Of a stretch of 28,481 nt of DNA, positions 22,142 to 28,481 are shown piece by piece; positions within the stretch are counted from its first letter, which is position 1, and each line of letters starts with the position of its first letter. The stretch is from an uncultured Eubacteriales bacterium. Its GTDB lineage: Bacteria > Bacillota > Clostridia > Lachnospirales > Lachnospiraceae. The notes under the pieces were generated by a model, which was not told the DNA's origin, searched no databases, and was given only the letters and a program-made list of their open reading frames with translations. The DNA lies in assembly GCA_900548855.1 (NCBI GenBank), contig URMF01000046.1, positions 1-28,481 on the forward strand. Direction: 5' to 3'. The position numbers and the translations under genes are program-made.

Positions 22142-24185
22142 TAACCGTCACCACCCCAATAGATTGTAATTCCACATCCGATTCTATTTCATTATATGAT
22201 ATCACAATTAAATCTTTAAAATAATCCTTTGTCAGCTTCTTAAAATACATTCGCACAATCGGAGAAGTTATAATAATCGGCGCCTTGCCCTGACTCTCCA
22301 GCTTCTTTATCTCTGTTTCCACGGAATTCAATATCTTTTTCGTTACGGCAGGATCTAATGTAATATATGCCCCTTGCTCTGTCTGCTTGATAGAATTCAT
22401 AATATCCTGTTCTATCTTCGGGTCTAAAGTAACAACGGTTGTCATCTCTCCATCTGAAAAATATGTATTGGAAATAGCACGCTTTAACCGCTGTCTGACA
22501 TATTCTGTCAATACATCCGTATCCCTTGTCGTAGATGCATAATCTGCCAGTGTCTCAAAGATTGTAACCAAATCCCGGATAGAGATACCCTCCGACAGAA
22601 GATTCTGCAATACCTTCTGAATCTCACCAACTCCAAGCAGCTTCGGCACCAACTCGTCTACCAGTGTTGTATTATTTTCCTTCACATTATTAATCAGGTT
22701 CTGTACATCCTGTCTGGTTAACAGTTCATCCAGGTGTGCCTTGATAATTTCTGTTAAATGTGTCGCTATGATAGACGGCGGGTCTACAACCGTATATCCC
22801 ATGGACTCTGCCCGCTCCCGCTGGGCCTCTGTAATCCAGATGGCTGGAAGATGAAAGGAGGGTTCAAAGGTTGGAATACCTGTAATCTCCTCTTCTACAT
22901 ATCCTGGGTTCATAGCCATATAGTGGTCAAATAAAATCTCACCTTCACTAATCTGGATACCCTTTATCTTAATAATGTACTGGTTCGGATTTAACTGTAT
23001 ATTGTCACGTAAACGAATAATTGGTACAACCGCACCCAGTTCCAGTGCAATCTGTCTCCTTATCATTACTACACGGTCCAGCAAATCACCGCCCTGGTTC
23101 ACATCGGCAAGAGGGATAATACCATAACCAAATTCCAGCTCTATCGGATCCACCTGCAGGAGCGCATTCACATTCTCGTGTCTTCGAATTTCGTCTGCCT
23201 GAACCTCTTCCTCCTGAACCTCATCTTCAATTGCTGCAACCTCCTCCGTATGGGCAATAAACCTGCCAAGAACAATAATTCCAAGTCCCATAGCCAGGTA
23301 TACCAGAATTCTTCCCTCACTTCGAAGAGGTGTGAAAACACCTAAAAAACAAAGGGTTCCGCCCACCATATACAATACCTTAGGTACATGGAACAGCTGG
23401 TCAACCATAATATCACCAATATTATCTGCCTTAGATGCTTTAGTAACCAGAATACCGGTTGCCAGAGAAATCAGCATGGAAGGAATCTGGGATACAAGAC
23501 CGTCACCAATTGTTAAAATAGTATACCGGGACATTGCCTCCGAAATTTCAAGTCCCTGCATCACAACCCCTGTTATAATTCCACCTACCAGGTTGATGAC
23601 AGTGATAATCAAACCAGCAGCCGCATCTCCCTTTACATACTTGGTGGCACCATCCATGGAACCATAAAAGGCTGACTCCTGTTGGATTTTCTCTCTCCTC
23701 TCCATAGCTTCCTTATCTGTAATTGCCCCAGTATTCAAATCTGCATCAATTGCCATCTGTTTACCTGGCATGGCATCCAATGTAAAACGCGCCGTTACCT
23801 CAGACACACGCTCAGAACCCTTGTTAATTACAATCATCTGTACAATAACCAGCACAATAAAAATAATGGCACCAATAACCAGATTGCCGCCGCCGACAAA
23901 ATTACCAAAGGTCTGGACTACGACTCCGGGCGCACCTGTCTGCAGAATCAGACGGGTAGATGATACATTCAGGGAAATTCTGAAGATTGTCGTAAACAGC
24001 AAAATAGTTGGAAAGCTTGACATTGCAAGGGTATCCTCTGCATACAGACAATTAAACAGAATAATCAACGCTATCATAATATTAAACGTAATTAATATAT
24101 CTAAAAGAAGGGAGGGAATTGGAAATATGAAAAAGATAACGGCTGCCAATAAATACAAGCCAACAAATAAATCTGCCTTTTTCAT
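22131..24185 (-). CDS. flhA: Flagellar export gate protein FlhA
   Basis: Largest integral component of the flagellar type III export gate. The N-terminal half has about eight TM helices with RISLNVSSTRLIL; the cytoplasmic FHIPEP signature (RVSEVTARFTLDAMPGKQMA, then IDADLNTG) is at about 126-153. The soluble C-terminal half (from about 330) binds chaperone-substrate complexes and includes a conserved SIIATHLTEIIKAHLDELL helix. Length 684 aa is normal. Start: GTG 24195-24197 is in frame but lies on AAGGAGGTG; ATG 24183-24185, about 9 nt after it, is preferred. The gap to flhB is 108 nt, the largest in the flagellar gate block, and holds a weak hairpin. Confidence 0.97.
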   Translation of the reverse strand: MKKADLFVGLYLLAAVIFFIFPIPSLLLDILITFNIMIALIILFNCLYAEDTLAMSSFPTILLFTTIFRISLNVSSTRLILQTGAPGVVVQTFGNFVGGGNLVIGAIIFIVLVIVQMIVINKGSERVSEVTARFTLDAMPGKQMAIDADLNTGAITDKEAMERREKIQQESAFYGSMDGATKYVKGDAAAGLIITVINLVGGIITGVVMQGLEISEAMSRYTILTIGDGLVSQIPSMLISLATGILVTKASKADNIGDIMVDQLFHVPKVLYMVGGTLCFLGVFTPLRSEGRILVYLAMGLGIIVLGRFIAHTEEVAAIEDEVQEEEVQADEIRRHENVNALLQVDPIELEFGYGIIPLADVNQGGDLLDRVVMIRRQIALELGAVVPIIRLRDNIQLNPNQYIIKIKGIQISEGEILFDHYMAMNPGYVEEEITGIPTFEPSFHLPAIWITEAQRERAESMGYTVVDPPSIIATHLTEIIKAHLDELLTRQDVQNLINNVKENNTTLVDELVPKLLGVGEIQKVLQNLLSEGISIRDLVTIFETLADYASTTRDTDVLTEYVRQRLKRAISNTYFSDGEMTTVVTLDPKIEQDIMNSIKQTEQGAYITLDPAVTKKILNSVETEIKKLESQGKAPIIITSPIVRMYFKKLTKDYFKDLIVISYNEIESDVELQSIGVVTVNDN

Positions 24186-24293
24186 ATGAATCCACACCTC
24201 CTTATCTTTTTTATCGTATCATATCAAAACAAATTATAAAATAGTAATATCTAACAAAATCTTTAGTATTTCACAAAATCCGTTTATGCCGGA

Positions 24294-25418
24294 TTAACTA
24301 ACCTGGTTATGCAGCTGGTATACATAGGCAAGTACTTCCGCAACTGCCTGATAAAGCTCCGGCGGTATCTCTGTATCCAAATCCACATTATAATATAACA
24401 TTCTGGCTAAGGGCTTATTTTCTACGATATCTACATGATTTTCCTTAGCAATCTCCTTTATTCTCCCAGCAAGGAAATCTGCTCCCTTGGCAACCACCAC
24501 CGGCGCCTGATTCTGACCGGACTTATAGGATAGCGCAACTGCAAAATGGGTGGGATTGGTAATGACCACATCTGCCTCCGGTATTGCCGACATCATACGC
24601 CGCTGGGATGCCTGCTGCATTCTCTGCCGCTGTTGTCCCTTAACCTTCGGGTCTCCCTCCTGATTTTTAAATTCATCCTTTACTTCCTGTTTAGTCATTT
24701 TATTATCTTCTTTAAATTTCCATTTCTGATACATAAAATCCGCAGCTGCAATGACAAAGAACAGCATGCATATTTTAATAAGCAGTTCCATGATGATATC
24801 ATACATCAAAAGAATATTCTGGCTTAGGGACATATCATATAAAAGGAACAAATCCTTTGCATGCTCTGAAAACACACTATATGCAAGATAGCCGATAAAT
24901 ACAATTTTTACAAGGGATTTTAACAGCTCCATCAGGGTATTCAGAGAAAAAATTCGTTTAAAACCATTTATGGGATTCATCTTACTAAACTTTGGCTGCA
25001 ATGGTTTTGCAGTCACTTTAAACTTAAACTGCAAAAAATTTGCCAAAAAAGCAACCAGTCCGCCAATCAAAAGGAAAGGAAGAATTACAAGTCCCAAATT
25101 CAGGATTCCCTGGAATAGCAAATAGGAAAACCCAGCCACATCTATACCATCTTCCACATACCGTGGAATTAACGTATAAAAAATAGAAAAAGCTTTTATT
25201 AAACGATTGCCCACAAAACCCATTGCAAATTTCATGCATATATATAGGGCAAGCAGTGTTGCCGCAGTAACAATTTCCTTACTTTTTGCAACATTACCCT
25301 CTTTTCGGACATCACTTAATTTTTTCGAGGTTGCTTCTTCAGTCTTCTCTCCTCCGGGACCCTCTTTTGCAAACAACTGAAGATCCAGCGGCATTCTGAT
25401 TTTATAGTCATATTTCAT
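24294..25418 (-). CDS. flhB: Flagellar export switch protein FlhB
   Basis: Substrate-specificity switch of the export gate. The 374-aa protein has EKTEEATSKKLSDVRKEGNVAKSKE near the N terminus, four TM helices (about 45-230), and the cytoplasmic autocleavage domain with ADVVITNPTHFAVAL; NPTH is at 288-291 in the chosen start, so self-cleavage should occur. Start: GTG 25428-25430 is in frame but directly abuts GGTGGAG; ATG 25416-25418 is 11 nt away and gives MKYDYK. The gap to fliR is 18 nt. No missing residue. Confidence 0.96.
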   Translation of the reverse strand: MKYDYKIRMPLDLQLFAKEGPGGEKTEEATSKKLSDVRKEGNVAKSKEIVTAATLLALYICMKFAMGFVGNRLIKAFSIFYTLIPRYVEDGIDVAGFSYLLFQGILNLGLVILPFLLIGGLVAFLANFLQFKFKVTAKPLQPKFSKMNPINGFKRIFSLNTLMELLKSLVKIVFIGYLAYSVFSEHAKDLFLLYDMSLSQNILLMYDIIMELLIKICMLFFVIAAADFMYQKWKFKEDNKMTKQEVKDEFKNQEGDPKVKGQQRQRMQQASQRRMMSAIPEADVVITNPTHFAVALSYKSGQNQAPVVVAKGADFLAGRIKEIAKENHVDIVENKPLARMLYYNVDLDTEIPPELYQAVAEVLAYVYQLHNQVS

Positions 25419-25436
25419 AGGTCTTAACACTCCACC

Positions 25437-26216
25437 CTAATAAAACACTTGCAGCATATCCATTACAATTTTCTGCATCTGCTCATTTATATATTCTGTA
25501 ATACTTGTTATAAATGGTATAGTCAGCAGCAAAACGCTGAAGCCAACAAATATCTTTAGCTGAATACCAATTACAAACATATTCATCTGCGGTGCCGTTT
25601 TTGCCAAAACTCCCAGTACGACATTCAACAGCATGATTGCAATCATAACAGGAAGGCTGATTCGCAGTGCAATTACAAAATAATCCAACATATATTGAAC
25701 CATCACGTCATACATCGAACCACTGTCAAGCTTTATGTTCCCTATAGGAATCAGGGTAAAAGAATCCGACAGGGCAGATAAAATATAATAGTGCATATTG
25801 GAGCACAACATAATAATCATAACAAGCATGCTGTAAAATTCTGCTGTAATGGTTGTATCTGTATTAAAATTCTGGTCAAAATTGGATACCATGGAAAAGC
25901 CCAGCTCCCTGTCAATGAACTGTCCCGCCATATTAATAATCGTAAGCGTGATATTCGCCACAAACCCAAGACTTAAGCCCACCACTAATTCTTTTAACAA
26001 AAGCACGGTATATTCCATAAATGTGGTATACGGAAGCGGCTCATAGGGATTTGTTGTAAACATCAAAAATGATACCGCAATTCCCAGCATAATCCGAACT
26101 CTTCTTGTCACTGCTATATTACCAAAAATGGGGGCAAAAGCCATTGCTCCCATCACCCTGACTAAAATTGCCAGAAAATATTCCAAATGCAAGATTGAAA
26201 ATGACTGCTCAATCAT
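25437..26216 (-). CDS. fliR: Flagellar export gate protein FliR
   Basis: Integral membrane subunit that completes the FliPQR gate helix. The 259-aa protein is almost entirely hydrophobic with six or so helices. Conserved blocks are RVMGAMAFAPIFGNIAVTRR, VVGLSLGFVANI and FIDRELGFSMVSNFDQ. Length is normal. ATG 26214-26216 has AGGTAG about 8 nt upstream; it lies 7 nt after fliQ. Confidence 0.96.
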   Translation of the reverse strand: MIEQSFSILHLEYFLAILVRVMGAMAFAPIFGNIAVTRRVRIMLGIAVSFLMFTTNPYEPLPYTTFMEYTVLLLKELVVGLSLGFVANITLTIINMAGQFIDRELGFSMVSNFDQNFNTDTTITAEFYSMLVMIIMLCSNMHYYILSALSDSFTLIPIGNIKLDSGSMYDVMVQYMLDYFVIALRISLPVMIAIMLLNVVLGVLAKTAPQMNMFVIGIQLKIFVGFSVLLLTIPFITSITEYINEQMQKIVMDMLQVFY

Positions 26217-26223
26217 ACGTCAG

Positions 26224-26493
26224 CTACCTCACATAAGTGGAAAAATCCTCAAATAAATGCGTCATAAAGGTTACGATATTATCCATAATCCAACCGCCAC
26301 ATAACATTAAGGTAATAAAAATACTTAATATTTTAGGAACAAAAGAAAGGGTCTGCTCCTGTATTGATGTAACCGTCTGAAAAATACTTACTATCAATCC
26401 TACCAGTAACGACACCAGCAGAAGCGGTGCAGCACATTTTATAATCAACCACAATGCCTCTCTGGCTATATCAACCACAATATCCGTTGTCAT
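26224..26493 (-). CDS. fliQ: Flagellar export gate protein FliQ
   Basis: Small gate subunit with two TM helices (about 15-35 and 52-72). The 89-aa protein shows the family core LLVSLLVGLIVSIFQTVTSI followed by QEQTLSFVPKI. ATG 26491-26493 has only a weak GGATGTGA Shine-Dalgarno. It is 26 nt after fliP and 7 nt before fliR. Confidence 0.96.
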   Translation of the reverse strand: MTTDIVVDIAREALWLIIKCAAPLLLVSLLVGLIVSIFQTVTSIQEQTLSFVPKILSIFITLMLCGGWIMDNIVTFMTHLFEDFSTYVR

Positions 26494-26519
26494 ACAATCA
26501 CATCCAATCTAATAATCCG

Positions 26520-27386
26520 TCAGTAATTAAAGCTCCTCACCAATTCGCCAATCACTAAATTCCAGCCATCCGCCATTACAAATAGTAAAATTTTGAACGG
26601 CATGGAAATCGTTGTAGGCGGCAGCATCATCATACCCATCGCCATCAGGGTAGAGGCCACTACCATATCAATAATAATAAAAGGAATATATATCATAAAG
26701 CCTATAATAAATGATTTTCTAAGCTCTCCCATCATAAATGCAGGAATCAGCACAGAACTTGGAACATCTGAAAGCTCTTCTATATTATCAATCTTTGCCA
26801 TATTCAAAAAGAAATTGATGTCCTTTTCTTCTGTATTACCAAACATGAAATCCCTTAAGGGTTCCATACATGCTTTCAATCCCTCTTCCTGCGTAATCTC
26901 GCCCTTTGACAGAGGCTCAATTCCCTCCTTATTGATTCGTTCCATAGTAGGAGCCATGATAAAAAGGGTTAAAAACAACGCTAGCCCTACCAATACATTA
27001 TTAGGTGGCGCCGATTGTGTACCAAGAGCGGTCCGCAAAAAATGGAACACAACTATAATTCTGGTAAACGACGTCATCATGATAACGATTGATGGAGCTA
27101 ATGATATAACTGTAATCACCAAAAGCATCTGAAGGGTACCTGCAAGAGTACCTTCATCATTGGAAGTATCCACGGTTACTCCCATAGAAAAAGGCACATC
27201 ATTTTCCAGGTTCGTCAGACTCTCGGTTTCATTATCAATTGTATTATCCGTAGTTCCCGTTGCTTTCACATGATACCCTACACATAATACAGAAAAAATA
27301 ATAAAATATGCAATTATGAATTTTTTAATATGAATATGTTCTATTATCCGTCTTTTTGTTTTATTTATCTTTTTTCTGTTTTTCAT
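26520..27386 (-). CDS. fliP: Flagellar export gate protein FliP
   Basis: Core subunit of the FliPQR gate. The 288-aa product has a basic, hydrophobic leader (about 1-43, ending HVKATG), a Thr/Asn/Glu-rich stretch (44-75), then the conserved body: MLLVITVISLAPSIVIMMTS, FTRIIVVFHFLRTALGTQ, PPNNVLVGLALFLTLFIM, and the C-terminal helices with MMGELRKSFIIGFMIYIPF, MAMGMMMLPPTTISMPFKI and ADGWNLVI. It is longer than the usual 220-250 because of the leader and linker. ATG 27384-27386 lies 26 nt inside fliO, with a weak Shine-Dalgarno, so translation is probably coupled. Confidence 0.96.
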   Translation of the reverse strand: MKNRKKINKTKRRIIEHIHIKKFIIAYFIIFSVLCVGYHVKATGTTDNTIDNETESLTNLENDVPFSMGVTVDTSNDEGTLAGTLQMLLVITVISLAPSIVIMMTSFTRIIVVFHFLRTALGTQSAPPNNVLVGLALFLTLFIMAPTMERINKEGIEPLSKGEITQEEGLKACMEPLRDFMFGNTEEKDINFFLNMAKIDNIEELSDVPSSVLIPAFMMGELRKSFIIGFMIYIPFIIIDMVVASTLMAMGMMMLPPTTISMPFKILLFVMADGWNLVIGELVRSFNY

Positions 27387-27732
27387 TTTTCATCTTATCC
27401 AATATATTTTTAAAATTAATCGGTTCTAATGATGTTTCCTGTTCCTTAATTTCTGTTTCATCCAGCCTGGTCAGTAAAGTAACATTATCCTTACATACTG
27501 CTATGGCAAGATATTGATTGCCAATTTTAACAATCTCAATCACCTTGTTGCCTGATAACCGAAACACCTCGATTACTTTTACATTACTGCGCTTATTCAA
27601 TACATTAGATTGAAAACTTCCAGTAATCCGTGCCGCCATATATGCTAAAAACAACACAAATACAAACAGCAAAATCAGACAAACTAACTGACCAATGTTT
27701 TCCATACTGGAAGTATTACGAATTAAGAACAT
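27361..27732 (-). CDS. fliO: Flagellar biosynthesis protein FliO (FliZ in Bacillus)
   Basis: Small membrane protein that stabilises the FliP ring during gate assembly. The product has one TM helix (about 17-38, VCLILLFVFVLFLAYMAA), then the FliO cytoplasmic domain (VKVIEVFRLSGNKVIEIVKIGNQYLAIAVCKDNVTLL), where VIEIVKIGNQYLAIAV is the recognisable core, and a Lys-rich tail. Start: an in-frame TTG at 27739-27741 overlaps the cheY stop; ATG 27730-27732, 1 nt after that stop, is preferred, giving 123 aa, but the Shine-Dalgarno is weak either way. It overlaps fliP by 26 nt. Confidence 0.88.
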   Translation of the reverse strand: MFLIRNTSSMENIGQLVCLILLFVFVLFLAYMAARITGSFQSNVLNKRSNVKVIEVFRLSGNKVIEIVKIGNQYLAIAVCKDNVTLLTRLDETEIKEQETSLEPINFKNILDKMKNEKQKKDK

Positions 27733-27733
27733 A

Positions 27734-28096
27734 TTATCCAACAGCCTTCTTCACTGCTTCCAATACCCTGTCTGGCTGAAAAGGCTTAACGATAAAGTCT
27801 TTTGCTCCTGACTGGATACTCTCAATAACCATAGCCTGCTGTCCCATAGCAGAACACATTACAATACTGGCATTTGGGTCAGATTCCTTAATTTTTCTCA
27901 ATGCCTGAATTCCATCCATCTCCGGCATTGTGATATCCATTAATACCAAATCCGGCTGTGTTTCCGCATATTTCTCTACTGCCTTTAGTCCATTTTCTGC
28001 TTCCCCTGCAATGTTATAGCCATTCTTCGTCAGAATATCTTTAATCATCATTCTCATAAAAGCTGCATCATCACAAATTAAAATACTCTTTGCCAT
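27734..28096 (-). CDS. cheY: Chemotaxis response regulator CheY
   Basis: Single receiver domain that binds the flagellar switch when phosphorylated by CheA. The 120-aa protein has the acidic pocket D9-D10, phospho-acceptor Asp54 in LVLMDITMPEMDG, Ser82 in VMCSAMG and Lys104 in FIVKPF, so it is complete. ATG 28094-28096 follows GGAGAATATAAT. It lies 29 nt after the fliY end and directly before fliO, as in Bacillus. Confidence 0.97.
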   Translation of the reverse strand: MAKSILICDDAAFMRMMIKDILTKNGYNIAGEAENGLKAVEKYAETQPDLVLMDITMPEMDGIQALRKIKESDPNASIVMCSAMGQQAMVIESIQSGAKDFIVKPFQPDRVLEAVKKAVG

Positions 28097-28125
28097 ATTA
28101 TATTCTCCATTTCATAAATATTTTA

Positions 28126-28481
28126 TTATTTAATGATATCAGTTACCCTGACACCAAAGCTCTCCTCAATAACAACAACTTCACCTTTTGCAACTAGCTT
28201 GCCATTTACCAATACATCAATTGGCTCACCAGCTATCTTATCCAACTCAATAATTGTTCCTGGCGCAAATTCTAATATCTCTTTGATGGATTTGCTCGTT
28301 CTTCCCAATTCAACAGTAACATCTAACGGAACATCCATAATCAAATCAATATTTTCCTGCTGTGTAACCGGATTAAACGCCGCATTGAATGGCTGGAACT
28401 GAACCGGTTGTACATTTACATCCTGTACAGGAGGTGCATAATTATAAGGTACTCCCTGTGCCGGCTGCCCCATCATAGGCT
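28126..28481 (-). CDS. fliY: Flagellar motor switch protein FliY/FliN, C-terminal part, 5' end outside window
   Basis: Component of the C-ring. About 118 codons are visible. A Pro/Gln/Asn-rich linker (MMGQPAQGVPYNYAPP then VQPVQFQPF) leads to the FliN/SpoA domain: MDVPLDVTVELGRTSKSIKE, ILEFAPGTIIELDKIAGEPI and DVLVNGKLVAKGEVVVIEE, ending GVRVTDIIK. The frame is open to the window end and the ATGs close to the edge have no visible upstream site, so the N-terminal part is missing. The linker and the neighbouring cheY-fliO order favour FliY, which carries a CheC-like domain before FliN; that domain is not visible here. Confidence 0.9.
   Translation of the reverse strand, partial: PMMGQPAQGVPYNYAPPVQDVNVQPVQFQPFNAAFNPVTQQENIDLIMDVPLDVTVELGRTSKSIKEILEFAPGTIIELDKIAGEPIDVLVNGKLVAKGEVVVIEESFGVRVTDIIK

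Noticed and set aside
24277..24295. Hairpin AATCCG/CGGATT between flhB and flhA, and -10-like boxes before flhA
   Set aside because: The stem is 6 bp with only TTTTG after it, and no -35 fits the TATAAT or TATGAT boxes; probably a spacer, at most a weak attenuator.

Overview
The window looks like chromosomal DNA of a motile, low-to-moderate GC Firmicute, most likely a Lachnospiraceae-type gut clostridium (Roseburia/Eubacterium/Butyrivibrio-like). Evidence is the gene order, which follows Bacillus/Clostridium (fliY-cheY-fliO-fliP-fliQ-fliR-flhB-flhA-flhF-flhG-cheB-cheA-cheW-cheC-cheD-sigD-swrB-like-rpsB-tsf, then pyrH-frr-uppS-cdsA-dxr), strong AGGAGG-type ribosome binding sites, and several clade-type small proteins inside the operon. 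Genus assignment is inference. All genes but one are on the minus strand, so transcription runs from high to low coordinates.

Layout in transcription order. (1) 28481-19233: end of the flagellar switch gene fliY, cheY, the type III export gate (fliO, fliP, fliQ, fliR, flhB, flhA), the placement GTPase/ATPase pair flhF-flhG and a PilZ (c-di-GMP) protein, closed by a strong terminator abutting the pilZ stop. (2) 19032-10249: a chemotaxis/sigma cluster with its own candidate promoters: a CheB lacking its receiver domain, cheA, cheW, cheC, cheD, a small two-TM protein, sigD, fapA (DUF342), a disordered 110-aa protein, a SwrB-like membrane protein and a MltG-like protein lacking a catalytic domain. 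(3) 10040-8348: rpsB-tsf behind a strong extended -10 promoter and ending in a textbook terminator. (4) 8193-6176: an AT-rich accessory island between tsf and the pyrH operon, with one plus-strand XRE regulator divergent from unknown small genes. (5) 5979-1: a second housekeeping operon starting with a small basic membrane protein and a bactofilin with a roughly 430-residue acidic tail, then pyrH, frr, uppS, cdsA and dxr (runs off the window).

How it fits together: part 1 builds and positions the export gate, part 2 controls rotation and late flagellar transcription, and parts 3 and 5 serve translation, nucleotide supply, lipid carrier, phospholipid and isoprenoid synthesis. The least explained material is the tsf-pyrH accessory island, the bactofilin/small membrane protein pair, the receiver-less CheB and four small unknown proteins inside the motility operon. 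I see no tRNA, rRNA, CRISPR array, insertion sequence or intact prophage. No gene-free gap exceeds 300 bases; the largest is 6929-7179.
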